Notes: generated from the sequence alone by a model not told the origin. Positions 8,802 to 20,613 are shown, counted from the first letter of the stretch. The stretch: DNA of 64,000 bases from Paraglaciecola sp. 20A4 (GCF_011378905.1 NZ_WTPY01000002.1:369710-433709), one strand, 5' to 3'. A program made the numbers and translations.

Positions 8802-9209
8802 TTACTTACCAACAAGAACTGAAACGTTCGCGATACCCGCTTCTTTTGCTTGGTTAATAACTTCTACCACAATACCGTGCTTCGCTTTTGGATGAGCTTG
8901 AACAGCCGCAGAATCGGTGTTGTTTTCAGCCAAGAAGCTTTGAATGTTTGCCACGATACGGCGGATGTCCACTTCACGACTATTCATCATGATAGTGCCA
9001 TCTTGCTCAACGCGGATTGCTAGAGATTTAACATTCGTTTTCGGCGGCGGTGAGTTTGTGTCTTTTGGACGCATAACATCTAAACCTTTTTCTTTTACGA
9101 AAGAGGTGGTAACAATGAAGAAAATCAACATGATGAACACGATGTCCAACATGGGGGTCATATCTATTGCTGCTTCGTCATCAGCAGCGCCGTGCTTCTT
9201 TCTTTTCAT
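8802..9209 (-). CDS. ExbD/TolR-family energy-transducing protein (solitary)
   Basis: A 135-residue biopolymer transport protein of the ExbD type. It has a short cytoplasmic N-terminus, one membrane helix with the conserved aspartate (IDMTPMLDIVFIMLIFFIVTTSF, Asp at about residue 22) and a periplasmic domain. ExbD works with ExbB to couple the proton gradient to TonB. No exbB, tonB or receptor gene is adjacent: the flanks are rraA and, 360 bp upstream, the CLCA_X gene. It must therefore pair with ExbB encoded elsewhere or act in another complex. The N-terminal RKKHGAADDEAAIDMTPM resembles the second-type ExbD seen in Alteromonadales. Confidence 0.85.
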   Translation of the reverse strand: MKRKKHGAADDEAAIDMTPMLDIVFIMLIFFIVTTSFVKEKGLDVMRPKDTNSPPPKTNVKSLAIRVEQDGTIMMNSREVDIRRIVANIQSFLAENNTDSAAVQAHPKAKHGIVVEVINQAKEAGIANVSVLVGK

Positions 9210-9569
9210 CTGTTCTTGTCGCCAAATTGTTGATAATGAATTCGCCTAGTATAAAGGCACTTTTAATTGAGAGCATCCACTAATTACATATATTTATGCA
9301 ATTGTATTAACGAAAACGTATTGTTGTTCACATGTATGGTATTAAAAATAACCAATTCAGATTTGCCAGACGGCGAATCAAAGATGCGAAGGATGCTGAT
9401 TTACTAGCAAAACAAATCGTTTATTCTCTTTATTGACATATTCCCACGACTTAAAACAACCACGAGTGTCGCCCAGATCGTGCTGAGGATCTCGCAGATC
9501 GTTTCTGGTTCGCAGGCTATTTGTATCGTAGAACGATCTTTTTTGCAAACCCAGTATATTTTTTGTGCA
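9210..9569. other. Gene-free region upstream of exbD with repeated AGATCGT motifs
   Basis: There is no convincing gene. CAGATCGT occurs twice in direct orientation (9474-9481 and 9495-9502, 21 bp apart), and ACGATCT occurs inverted at 9533-9539, followed by a T6 run. The second and third copies could form a 7-bp stem with a 30-nt loop, a weak plus-strand terminator. A 34-codon frame (9332-9436, +) lacks a ribosome-binding site. The exbD promoter should lie in this region. Confidence 0.5.
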
Positions 9570-10403
9570 CTAAAATTGTATTCGACTATGTGGTTTTAGA
9601 GTTTTAGAACTTTTGTGCTCAATGGCTTGGCCTAAATGGGCAAAGTAATCAAGAAAGTGATGTTGCACGGTAACGCGATGCTGCTCTCTTGGATAAATAC
9701 CTAGTTTGGCTTCAGGACTTTTTTTTGTACCTTGAACCAAAAAAGCATTGCGTATGGAATGATCTTGTATGATCGCTTCAAATGCGCGAGCTGCGAGCTC
9801 TTGAGGGCGTGCAAAATAAAACAACTTCATTTCTTTATCAACTGCGGCGCTGGTTAGCACATATTGATTGGCTTCTTTTTTATTGCTGCTTAGAAATATA
9901 CTTTCGAAACAGCCGCTTAATTTTTTATTCAGAGGATGGGTGTGCATTTCATGGTCATCAAGCCATAACTCTGAGGCGAAATTTTGCGCGTTACTAGCAA
10001 CGAATAGTTTGTCACACACATAATGATCAAATGCATGAAACCACTCATGGGCTAAGGAGCCGCCACCTGCATTTTTAGCTAACGCTAAACGCTTAGTTTG
10101 AGATTCGTAATGGGCGCAACTGTGCTTGCGGCCACCTGTCCCAAACGCTAGAGATAACGAGCCATTTAAGGTTATCACGGACTCCGGAACTTGTAGAATG
10201 TCCATCAGATCACAAAACCCATCGAAAAAAAGATTAGCGGCTATCTGTTGTTCTTCAGGGGTGACCCATTTACCGATATTAATAGTGCGAAAACCAAAAA
10301 TTTTAACGATATCGTGAAAGCTCACGTCTGCGCCCGCACGATGTTCAATGCCGTTACGGTAATAAGGTCGATGCAGACGAGATTGCCCTGCTATAGGTGT
10401 CAC
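9570..10403 (-). CDS. CLCA_X family protein, putative zinc metallopeptidase
   Basis: A 277-residue protein of the CLCA_X family. The core contains the stretch LAHEWFHAFDHY, an HExxH zinc-binding motif (His119, Glu120, His123) followed by Asp126 and His127, which suggests a metallopeptidase; activity is inferred. Conserved blocks before it are FGFRTINIGKWVTPEEQQIAANLFFD and LNGSLSLAFGTGGRKHSCAHY-type sequence. I chose the GTG at 10403, whose GTGA overlaps the fldB stop, implying translational coupling. The frame extends to 10445 but those residues lie inside fldB. No signal peptide is seen, so it is probably cytoplasmic. Confidence 0.8.
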   Translation of the reverse strand: MTPIAGQSRLHRPYYRNGIEHRAGADVSFHDIVKIFGFRTINIGKWVTPEEQQIAANLFFDGFCDLMDILQVPESVITLNGSLSLAFGTGGRKHSCAHYESQTKRLALAKNAGGGSLAHEWFHAFDHYVCDKLFVASNAQNFASELWLDDHEMHTHPLNKKLSGCFESIFLSSNKKEANQYVLTSAAVDKEMKLFYFARPQELAARAFEAIIQDHSIRNAFLVQGTKKSPEAKLGIYPREQHRVTVQHHFLDYFAHLGQAIEHKSSKTLKPHSRIQF

Positions 10404-10948
10404 TGACTGTCGCTGTCCAATTCTAATAGCAATTGTTCTGTCCAACTCTCGATGCGTTGCTCAGTTTTATCATATTGATTTTCATCATCCAGAGACAAAC
10501 CGACAAAGTGAGTACCATCTTTTGTTAGCCCTTTCGATTCTTCGAATTCGTAACCTTCGTTAGGCCAATAGCCAACGATATTGCACTCGAGAATTACTAA
10601 CTCGTCATGCAGCATACCAAGGGCATCTTGAAACCATTGTGTATATCCAAGTTGATCACCTAGACCAAACAGCGCAACGGTTTTGTCTTTAAGGTTAAGC
10701 TGACTGATATCTTGCCAACTTGATTCCCAATCTTCTTGTAACTCACCGAAGTCCCAGGTGGAAATACCAAATATGAGCACCTCAAATTGTTCAGCTTGGC
10801 TCAATGGTACATCTTTAATATTAAAAATATCGACCACATGCTCATCGAACAAACGGTTGAACGCAGTCTGAATTTTTTCAGCGGCCATTTCGGTGTAGCA
10901 CGTGGTTGAGCCGTAGAATAGGCCAATTTTAAAGGACGTATCTGACAT
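10400..10948 (-). CDS. fldB: Flavodoxin FldB
   Basis: A 182-residue long-chain flavodoxin, an FMN electron carrier. The N-terminal FMN phosphate loop is GLFYGSTTCYTEMAAEKI, with the FMN ring loops STWDFGELQEDWESSW and FGLGDQLGYTQWFQDALGML, which align closely with E. coli FldB rather than FldA. In E. coli fldB is next to xerD; here it is joined by a 4-bp overlap to the CLCA_X gene. Confidence 0.92.
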   Translation of the reverse strand: MSDTSFKIGLFYGSTTCYTEMAAEKIQTAFNRLFDEHVVDIFNIKDVPLSQAEQFEVLIFGISTWDFGELQEDWESSWQDISQLNLKDKTVALFGLGDQLGYTQWFQDALGMLHDELVILECNIVGYWPNEGYEFEESKGLTKDGTHFVGLSLDDENQYDKTEQRIESWTEQLLLELDSDSQ

Positions 10949-11061
10949 GAATACCTTTTTTAAAGCGTTAAAAAATGGTGCTATTGTCCTTGTTTGCTAG
11001 GCATTGGTCTAGGTCTGATAGGCCTTGAGAGTGCAATTATTCGCTATTAAGAATACAGACA

Positions 11062-11523
11062 TCAACACTTAGCTGCAGCGTAATAGGTAATGCTGCTAAT
11101 TAAGCCATTACGTAATTGGTAAATTGACATAGCACACTGGGACGATGTAATGCCATTGTGTTGGGAAAAAGCTTCTTCAACGATCGCAATAGTATCGCCT
11201 AAGACAACACTGTCTTTTATTTGCGAACGGGCGTTCGGTTTTGCTTTGAAATGGGCTTGCATGGCTTCGTGCAGCTGATTTTTGTCAGCTGTTTCTGCCA
11301 CTAACTGATTATTTGCTACGTTAAGCCATTTAACGTCTTCAGTCATATTGAGCAACATGGCATCAATGTCATGGGCATTGTAAGCCTGCATGAAGCTGGC
11401 AATGCGATCTAAGTTGGCCGTGGCTTGTTGTGCATGGCTTTGAAAGCTAAATACGCTTAGCACAAAAAGTATGGAAAAGGCGTAGCGCGCACAGGTTGTA
11501 AAACGAGCGGAAGGTATTTTCAT
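11062..11523 (-). CDS. Secreted NTF2-like (SnoaL-type) protein
   Basis: A 153-residue protein with a signal peptide (positive N-terminus, hydrophobic core YAFSILFVLSVFSF, likely cleavage after SHA near residue 31). The mature part resembles the nuclear transport factor 2/SnoaL fold: IASFMQAYNAHDIDAMLLNMTEDVKWL is the usual N-terminal helix, and ending strands read SIYQLRNGLISSITYYAA. This fold serves many ligands, so no function can be assigned. It stands alone, divergent from lacZ. Confidence 0.72.
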   Translation of the reverse strand: MKIPSARFTTCARYAFSILFVLSVFSFQSHAQQATANLDRIASFMQAYNAHDIDAMLLNMTEDVKWLNVANNQLVAETADKNQLHEAMQAHFKAKPNARSQIKDSVVLGDTIAIVEEAFSQHNGITSSQCAMSIYQLRNGLISSITYYAAAKC

Positions 11524-11644
11524 AGTGTTTACTCATGAGATTGAATCATTAAGGTATGGTCAATATTCCATTCTTTTACAGTAGGCGACAACTGTTTACC
11601 TATAAAGATTTTAGTTAACAATTCGTTAATTATTTAATTAATAT

Positions 11645-11666
11645 ATAGTATAAATACTATTATAAT
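11645..11666 (+). promoter_or_regulatory. Candidate lacZ promoter with AT-rich palindrome
   Basis: ATAGTATAAATACTAT (11645-11660) is a 16-bp palindrome (7-bp arms, 2-bp centre), directly followed by TATAAT (11661-11666), a consensus -10 box about 110 bp upstream of lacZ. The overlap with the -35/-10 spacer suggests a repressor site. No regulator gene is adjacent. The -35 match is poor. Confidence 0.4.
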
Positions 11667-11766
11667 GGACTATGTCACGGCATCGTGTCATCGCTGCTAG
11701 CTCTTTAGCCCATCTTACAGGCGAATAAAAATTCGCAACCTGTGCTAACCATTTATCTGTTTATAG

Positions 11767-14889
<3,123 letters not shown>

Positions 14890-14936
14890 AGGCGCGTGCG
14901 TTAATTATTACCTCTGGTGTTACCATAAAGCATCTG

Positions 14937-14974
14937 CTCAGAGACTAATTGTGAATACGTCTCTGAGTTTTTTT
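14937..14974 (+). terminator. Intrinsic terminator after lacZ
   Basis: A perfect 9-bp stem (CTCAGAGAC / GTCTCTGAG) with a 13-nt loop is followed by seven T residues, 47 bp after the lacZ stop. Confidence 0.9.
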
Positions 14975-15042
14975 CTCAGTTGACTTGACCATGCTTGCAC
15001 AACTACATATAAATCACCGCAAACAGTTGAATGGGAAATAAC

Positions 15043-16197
15043 ATGAAAAGTAAATTTGTAATGCTGTGGACATGTATTGCAGTATTATATGGGTGTCATA
15101 GTGTTCAGCCCATGGGAGATAGCCCTGTAGCTCAGGCGGAACAACACAATCCGCCCGCTGGACATGTGACAACCGTAAACGGGCGCTGGCTTATGGAAGC
15201 AAACGGCGAAGTGATGCTTGACCCGCAAACTTCAGGTTTGACTGTTTGGAACGGCAAGCTGATTTCCTTAAGTGACAGAAGTGCTGACCGATCTCAGCGA
15301 TTACAATTGCATGTAATTTCATCAGAAACCGCTTTAGTATCCCCAGAAATAATGGCATTTGAACTAAGCGATACGTTAAAAGACAGTTGTTTTGCCAGTT
15401 ACATTCAAGAAAATCCAGATTTAGAAGCGCTAGTGGCAGTGCCCAACGAGCCTGGTGTGTTTTTTACGATTACTGAAGATGCGAGCGACCATCAAGGCCT
15501 TAGTCCTGTGTGTGCCGAGAAGTATGGGCATTCAGGTTCCGTCGTTTATCCCTTTCTATTAGTTCGACTTGCGGTGCAAACAGACCATTCTGTGCTGATG
15601 ACTCATGTGCGCCCTTTAATGTTTTCTGATGAGCTTAACCTCGCTAACTTTCCCAATGACGGCATTGAAGGCTTAGCCCTAAGCGATGACGGGCAGTTAT
15701 ACTTAGCCTTAGAAAAAGATGCCGCTGGTGGTGCGCGAGTCTTTACCACTGATATATCTGCAGAGTTTTGGCAGCAAAATGATTTTATCCCCATGCGTGA
15801 CACACAGGTCAAGCTGCCATCGTTTGAGCACGGCAATCACCCCATTAATGCGCTGGAATTTTATCAATATGGTGGGCATCGCTATTTGTTTGCTGCCGCG
15901 CGCAATGATGAACAGCTCTGGGTAATAGATTTAGCTGGCCAGCAAGATGCATTAGTAGTTGATTTGCACTTTTTCGCTCAACTTGATACCCCGAACGAAA
16001 TTTGCTCAGGTTGGGAGCCTATGGATAATGCGTCTATCGAAGGTTTGACTGTTATTGACGATACATTGTGGATGGTTAACGACCCATGGAAAGCCGTTTA
16101 TTTACAAAATATTCAGTGTGAGCAAAACCGCGCCAAATTCGAAAAAATGGCGCCTTTGCTCTTCAGTTTACCTATACAGGATGCTTGGTTTCGTTAG
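15043..16197 (+). CDS. Lipoprotein with esterase-like/phytase-type beta-propeller
   Basis: A 384-residue exported protein. The leader MKSKFVMLWTCIAVLYGCHS ends in a lipobox-like VLYGC, so the mature protein is probably lipid-anchored at Cys18. The rest contains repeated blade-like segments and the hallmark GIEGLALSDDGQLYLALEKD and ASIEGLTVIDDTLWMVND, as in the esterase-like activity of phytase family (PF13449) or SdiA-regulated propellers. Enzymatic activity is unproven. I chose the ATG at 15043 because GGGA lies 6 nt before it; an in-frame ATG at 15031 lacks a good site. It converges with msrA. Confidence 0.68.
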   Translation: MKSKFVMLWTCIAVLYGCHSVQPMGDSPVAQAEQHNPPAGHVTTVNGRWLMEANGEVMLDPQTSGLTVWNGKLISLSDRSADRSQRLQLHVISSETALVSPEIMAFELSDTLKDSCFASYIQENPDLEALVAVPNEPGVFFTITEDASDHQGLSPVCAEKYGHSGSVVYPFLLVRLAVQTDHSVLMTHVRPLMFSDELNLANFPNDGIEGLALSDDGQLYLALEKDAAGGARVFTTDISAEFWQQNDFIPMRDTQVKLPSFEHGNHPINALEFYQYGGHRYLFAAARNDEQLWVIDLAGQQDALVVDLHFFAQLDTPNEICSGWEPMDNASIEGLTVIDDTLWMVNDPWKAVYLQNIQCEQNRAKFEKMAPLLFSLPIQDAWFR

Positions 16198-16214
16198 GCT
16201 AACTGTTTGCAGTA

Positions 16215-16757
16215 CTAAACAGATTTTAAGCGACTGGCGAAGGTCTTTTTGAATTTAGCCAGTTTAGGCGCGACCACCATATTACAATATTGATTTTGCG
16301 GATTATTACTGAAGTAATCCTGGTGATAATCTTCCGCTTGATGGTAATTGTTTAGGGCGATCACTTCAGTTACAACAGGATCTGGCCAAATCTGCTCGTC
16401 AGTGATCTCTTGCAGAATCTTTTCAGCAGCCACTTTTTGCTCATCGTCATGATAGAAAATAGCACTGCGATATTGTGTGCCGACATCATTGCCTTGTCGA
16501 TTCAATTGGGTAGGGTTGTGCAAGGTAAAGAAGATTTCTAACACTTCACGGTAGCTTAGTTTGTCGGCGTCAAAATTAACCCGTACTACCTCAGCATGCC
16601 CAGTCTGGCCGCCACATACAGCCTCATAGGTTGGGTCTGGAGTTTGCCCACCGGCATAAGCACTAACGGCCAGTTCTACGCCATCAACTGTGTTAAATGC
16701 AGATTCTAAACACCAGAAACAGCCGCCGCCTAGAGTGGCCTGTTGAATATTTGCCAT
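16215..16757 (-). CDS. msrA: Peptide methionine sulfoxide reductase MsrA
   Basis: MsrA reduces the S-epimer of methionine sulfoxide in proteins. The 180-residue protein has the catalytic motif GGGCFWCLES (Cys13 nucleophile), then YAGGQTPDPTYEAVCGGQTGHAEVV, and the downstream region HQDYFSNNPQNQYC with a candidate resolving cysteine. It is a stand-alone gene with a good ribosome-binding site (GAGGTAAG). It diverges from the DCC gene over a 36-bp palindrome. Confidence 0.95.
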   Translation of the reverse strand: MANIQQATLGGGCFWCLESAFNTVDGVELAVSAYAGGQTPDPTYEAVCGGQTGHAEVVRVNFDADKLSYREVLEIFFTLHNPTQLNRQGNDVGTQYRSAIFYHDDEQKVAAEKILQEITDEQIWPDPVVTEVIALNNYHQAEDYHQDYFSNNPQNQYCNMVVAPKLAKFKKTFASRLKSV

Positions 16758-16812
16758 GACTTACCTCGTTAAATTTGTAAAACCTTAATGTGGTCACGCT
16801 CGTGCCTTGGTT

Positions 16813-16848
16813 CAAGGTGTAAAAGAGATTAATCTATTTTACACCTTG
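16813..16848. repeat. 36-bp near-perfect palindrome between msrA and the DCC gene
   Basis: The arm CAAGGTGTAAAA (16813-16824) is repeated inverted as TTTTACACCTTG (16837-16848), and the 12-bp spacer contains the palindrome AGATTAATCT. Only one pair in the 36 bp is mismatched (G16825/A16836). There is no T-tract typical of a terminator. Its place in the divergent intergenic region, 56 bp from msrA and 51 bp from the DCC start, suggests an operator or a cruciform-forming site. Confidence 0.75.
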
Positions 16849-16898
16849 CAGCGTACTTATCTTAGTACACATATTGTGACGCTCATTAGGAGAAATGC

Positions 16899-17345
16899 AT
16901 GCAAATTAGGATATTTTACGATGGTTACTGCCCTTTATGTTTAGCCGAAATGCATAAACTGAAAAAATACGATAAGGCGCACAAAATTTCGTTTGTGGAT
17001 ATTCAACAGTCAGACTTTGCCGAACATTTTCCTGACCTTAATTGGCACGAATTAGATGCCCGTATCCATGTGCAAAAGTTGGATGGCACTCTGGTGACTG
17101 GGCTAGATGCAACTTATTTAGCATGGAAGATGGTCGGAAAAGGGTGGCTGTATGCTTGGCTTCGCTGGCCAATCATCCGATGGTTTGCGGATGGCTTTTA
17201 CAGTATATTTGCACGACATAGATATGCCATTTCATATTTATTGACTGGAAAGAAGCGCTGCCAATCCTGTGAAATTCCAAAGCTTGTTGGTGCCGATACA
17301 AGCCGGTCAGCATCAAGCAAAGTCAATAACGGGAGCGCCGGGTAA
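16899..17345 (+). CDS. DCC-family thiol-disulfide oxidoreductase (DUF393)
   Basis: A 148-residue DUF393 protein. The signature DGYCPLC (Cys11, Cys14) near the N-terminus is the DxxCxxC motif that names the family, and KISFVDIQQSDFA and GLDATYLAWKMVGKGWLYAWLRWPII follow as in relatives. A further CQSC occurs at about residue 127-130. The fold is thioredoxin-like, but substrates are unknown. Its stop codon overlaps the start of the following SDR gene (TAATG), so the pair is translationally coupled. Confidence 0.85.
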   Translation: MQIRIFYDGYCPLCLAEMHKLKKYDKAHKISFVDIQQSDFAEHFPDLNWHELDARIHVQKLDGTLVTGLDATYLAWKMVGKGWLYAWLRWPIIRWFADGFYSIFARHRYAISYLLTGKKRCQSCEIPKLVGADTSRSASSKVNNGSAG

Positions 17346-18106
17346 TGGAGCAAAAAGGTAATGCACTAGTCATTGGCGCGTCAGGCGGCATTGGTCAAGA
17401 AGTGTTTCGGCAGCTTATCGACTCAGCTCGTTATAAAATGGTATATGGTGTGAGCAGAAACTTACAGCAACAAGCTGGCGCCGATATATCGCACTTCGTG
17501 AAAGGCGCTCAGCTAATCGAACTTGATTATACTGAAGAGTCGGCGGTCGCCCGATTTTGCCAAGAACAACAAGGTACTGGGCAATTTACCCGCGTTATTT
17601 GCTGTAGTGGTGTTCTGCATGGAGCCAGTAACGATGGAACAAATCTACAGCCAGAAAAACGCTTAGAGGAGATGTCGGCGGATAAGCTTAGCGCTTATTT
17701 TTCAATTAATACGATTCAGCCTGCTATGTGGTTACGATATTTGTTGCCTTTGGTTAAAGGCAATCAATCGGCTGACATTAGCTTTTTTAGTGCGCGAGTG
17801 GGCAGCATTCAAGATAACCGCCTAGGCGGCTGGTATGGTTATAGAGCGAGTAAGGCGGCGCTAAATATGTTGGTAAAAACCGCACAGGTAGAATACCAAC
17901 GGCGTGCCAAAAATGTCAGTTTAATCTGTTATCACCCTGGCACGGTTGATACGGCCTTATCGAAACCCTTTCAAGCGAATGTAAAAGCGCAAAAATTGTT
18001 TACCCGTGAATTCAGTGTATCTCGCTTATTGAGCTATTTAAATGGGCTGACCCCAGAGCAGGGGCCATATTTTATTGATTGGGACGGAAAAGTGATCCCT
18101 TGGTAA
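17345..18106 (+). CDS. Short-chain dehydrogenase, CsgA/C-factor-like
   Basis: A 253-residue NAD(P)-dependent SDR. The dinucleotide-binding motif is VIGASGGIGQEVF and the catalytic YxxxK is in GWYGYRASKAALNML, preceded by the serine in SFFSARVGS. The C-terminal YHPGTVDTALSKPFQ matches C-signal/CsgA-like SDRs. It starts within the stop codon of the DCC gene. The substrate is unknown. Confidence 0.85.
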   Translation: MEQKGNALVIGASGGIGQEVFRQLIDSARYKMVYGVSRNLQQQAGADISHFVKGAQLIELDYTEESAVARFCQEQQGTGQFTRVICCSGVLHGASNDGTNLQPEKRLEEMSADKLSAYFSINTIQPAMWLRYLLPLVKGNQSADISFFSARVGSIQDNRLGGWYGYRASKAALNMLVKTAQVEYQRRAKNVSLICYHPGTVDTALSKPFQANVKAQKLFTREFSVSRLLSYLNGLTPEQGPYFIDWDGKVIPW

Positions 18107-18244
18107 TTGGGCGCGTTTACACATTGTAAATATTTTGTGCTTTTTACCATCTTTATGAATGCACCTGAGCGAAGACTTTTTAATTATCTGCTGTTAACAT
18201 CCGTTCATTACAATAAAAATATAACAATAATAAAGGATGACACT

Positions 18245-19666
18245 ATGGGTGCACCTCGCGAACAGTTTGGGTCTCGTTTAGGTTTTATTCTCGCGGCAGC
18301 AGGCTCAGCTGTCGGGATCGGAAATATGGTTGGTTTTCCGGTTGCTGCAACAAAAAATGGCGGCGGCGCTTTCCTGCTGATGTATGCCATTTTCGTTGCA
18401 TTTATCTGTTTACCTGTGATGCTTGCTGAAATGTCAGTCGGCCGTGCTAGTCGTAAAGATCCTCTCGGTGCTTACAACGTGCTTTCTGGCGGTCAGTGGC
18501 ATTGGAAAATAGCTGGTTGGCTTGCCATTATCACCCCTTTTATGATTGCCATATTCTATTTGGTACTGACGGTATGGATTTTTGGTTATTTAGTACAAAG
18601 CGTACTGGGGAATCTTGAATTATTAGCCGATCCAAACACCTTTGGCGTATTTATTAACGGTTATGAATTGTTTTATTACATGATAGGCGTTCTGATTATT
18701 GTGTATTTAATTCTGCAAGGCGGGGTTAAACAAGGCATAGAGAAAGCTGCAAAGCTGATGATGCCAGCTCTTTTTATTATGTTAATAGCTCTAGTGATCT
18801 TTGTTTTGACGCTAGATAACGCCTTCGAAGGCGTGAAGTACTATCTTATCCCAGACTTCAACAAGATTGACGCCGCAGTTGTTAGCGCGGCGTTGTCCCA
18901 GGCATTTTTCTCTTTATCATTGGGCATGGGGATCATGCTCACATACGGTTCCTATCTAGACAAACACAGTGATGTGCCCGGTTCGGCGAAACTGGTTGCC
19001 TTAATGGATACGGGTGTTGCGTTTATTGCAGGTTTGCTCATATTACCCGCGGTCTTTTCGTTCAACCCAAATACCAATACGGAAAGTTTAAGTGACTCTT
19101 CGGTAGGCATGATTTTCACATTCTTGCCGAAAATATTCTTAGCACTACAAACAACAATTGGCTACGCAGGCGCAAGCGTGGTGGCAAGCTTGTTCTTCTT
19201 GTTAGTATTTTTTGCCGCAATTACCTCTTTGGTGTCCATTTTCGAAGTACCGGTTTCGGCTATGATGGACGAGAAAGGCTATAGTCGTAAGAAGTCGTTG
19301 GGGATACTAGGCGCTTTACTCGTAGTACTTTCTATTATGGCGGCTACGTCGTTTGGTATTTCAACCTTCTTCACTGAGTTTGTGAGTTATGCGGGACAAA
19401 CAAAGTCTGTTTTTGATGTGATTATCGACGTGTTTTACGACACTATATTACCCTTTAATGGCCTGTTGGTTTGTTTATTCGTTATCTACCGCTGGAAGAA
19501 AAGTAACTTAAATGCTGAACTGGATATAGGCGCACCAAAATTTGCTAAAAGCTGGTTCGAAAGGTATGTCAATTTCTCGCTGGGTACCTTTATTCCTGTT
19601 ATTTTACTGTTGGTGTTTATTAATACCGTTGCCCTGAAATATTTTGGTAACGCATTAATTGGTTAG
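18245..19666 (+). CDS. Sodium-dependent transporter, neurotransmitter:sodium symporter family
   Basis: A 473-residue polytopic membrane protein of the NSS (LeuT-type) family, which couples sodium entry to uptake of amino acids or related amines. The first helix has the conserved GFILAAAGSAVGIGNMVGFP sodium/substrate loop, and about eleven hydrophobic segments follow. I chose the ATG at 18245 (AAAGGA 7 nt upstream); the open frame extends back to 18107 but that part is not conserved. The upstream gap holds TTTACA-CAT-TGTAAA (18116-18130), a possible operator. The substrate cannot be told from sequence alone. Confidence 0.9.
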   Translation: MGAPREQFGSRLGFILAAAGSAVGIGNMVGFPVAATKNGGGAFLLMYAIFVAFICLPVMLAEMSVGRASRKDPLGAYNVLSGGQWHWKIAGWLAIITPFMIAIFYLVLTVWIFGYLVQSVLGNLELLADPNTFGVFINGYELFYYMIGVLIIVYLILQGGVKQGIEKAAKLMMPALFIMLIALVIFVLTLDNAFEGVKYYLIPDFNKIDAAVVSAALSQAFFSLSLGMGIMLTYGSYLDKHSDVPGSAKLVALMDTGVAFIAGLLILPAVFSFNPNTNTESLSDSSVGMIFTFLPKIFLALQTTIGYAGASVVASLFFLLVFFAAITSLVSIFEVPVSAMMDEKGYSRKKSLGILGALLVVLSIMAATSFGISTFFTEFVSYAGQTKSVFDVIIDVFYDTILPFNGLLVCLFVIYRWKKSNLNAELDIGAPKFAKSWFERYVNFSLGTFIPVILLLVFINTVALKYFGNALIG

Positions 19667-19705
19667 AGACGTAACGGTACTGCGCGCGCAATCTATTTTG
19701 TTAGC

Positions 19706-19737
19706 GCTATAACACCCTTTTAAACGGGTGTTATAGC
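19706..19737. terminator. Hairpin between the transporter and epimerase genes
   Basis: A perfect 12-bp inverted repeat (GCTATAACACCC / GGGTGTTATAGC) with an 8-nt loop lies between the two convergent genes and includes the stop codon of the minus-strand gene. No long T-run follows on either strand, so termination strength is uncertain. Confidence 0.6.
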
Positions 19738-20597
19738 ATGTCGTAGGGACTAGGATATGCAAGAGTCATTGATAGTCTCTGTAAGGAATAACGGGCATCA
19801 ATTCGTTTACCGGTTTTAGGTGTTGATTCACGCGCAAAATGGGGCGCAGGTAAGCCAAGCTTATTCGCTGCCCAAGTATAATATTCTTGACGCGAAGGGT
19901 GTACTTGAGCGGCTAAATGCAGTGTTTCTCCCCATATACCCCCATCTATTATTTTTTCAATTGCACTGATAACATCTTGCTGATGGATAAGGTTAACCAC
20001 CTGACTTGCTCCACTTAACTGCTGCCTTCCCGCTAGAAATTTGCCAGGGTGTCGGGCGGGTCCCACCAAACCAGCCAAACGTAATATACAAGCTGATTGT
20101 TTATGATGTTGTTGAATAAACGCTTCTATTGCTTGATGAGCTCGGCCCGACTCGGTTATAGGTGCGACTTCACTTTGCTCGGTGACGTTTTCTACCGCAT
20201 CAGAGTAAACTGAACTGGTACTAATGAATATGAGTTTGACGGATTTGTGTGTACATACCTGAGTGATCAACATGCACATATCGGCGACAAATTGTTGACT
20301 AGCTTGTGGATTATCAGCGAGGTGCCTGCGTCCGGGTGGAATATTAATAATGACAACATTGTTATTGAGTAATTCAGCGTGGTATTTATGAGTAAGAAGA
20401 CTTTCACCTAGAGCGAAAAGGTAAGCGTTTAAGCCATGCTCTATAAGGTTAATAATGCTCTGCTCGCTGCGCGCAGTAACCCGCACGTGATAACGGTCTT
20501 GGCTATTTGTTGAATTGCTTGTTTTGCTCTTTGTCGCGCTTAGCATAGTCGCGAGGGGCTGACCTAGCCAGCCTCCGCCAAAAATAGATATGTTCAT
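19731..20597 (-). CDS. NAD(P)-binding epimerase/dehydratase-like protein (YeeZ type)
   Basis: A 288-residue extended-SDR-like protein. The Rossmann motif is FGGGWLGQPLA at the N-terminus, with FISTSSVYSD and RLAGLVGPARHPGKFLAG as in nucleoside-diphosphate-sugar epimerase-like YeeZ proteins. The catalytic YxxxK is not evident, so the enzymatic role is uncertain. It lies 16 bp downstream of the YggN gene, likely in one transcript. Confidence 0.78.
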   Translation of the reverse strand: MNISIFGGGWLGQPLATMLSATKSKTSNSTNSQDRYHVRVTARSEQSIINLIEHGLNAYLFALGESLLTHKYHAELLNNNVVIINIPPGRRHLADNPQASQQFVADMCMLITQVCTHKSVKLIFISTSSVYSDAVENVTEQSEVAPITESGRAHQAIEAFIQQHHKQSACILRLAGLVGPARHPGKFLAGRQQLSGASQVVNLIHQQDVISAIEKIIDGGIWGETLHLAAQVHPSRQEYYTWAANKLGLPAPHFARESTPKTGKRIDARYSLQRLSMTLAYPSPYDML

Positions 20598-20613
20598 AGT
20601 AGACTTTGTAAAA

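Noticed and set aside
9332..9436. 34-codon plus-strand frame
   Set aside because: No ribosome-binding site and no further support; too short to call.
18107..18244. Long N-terminal extension of the transporter
   Set aside because: The extension is not conserved; the ATG at 18245 has a good ribosome-binding site and begins the conserved NSS segment.
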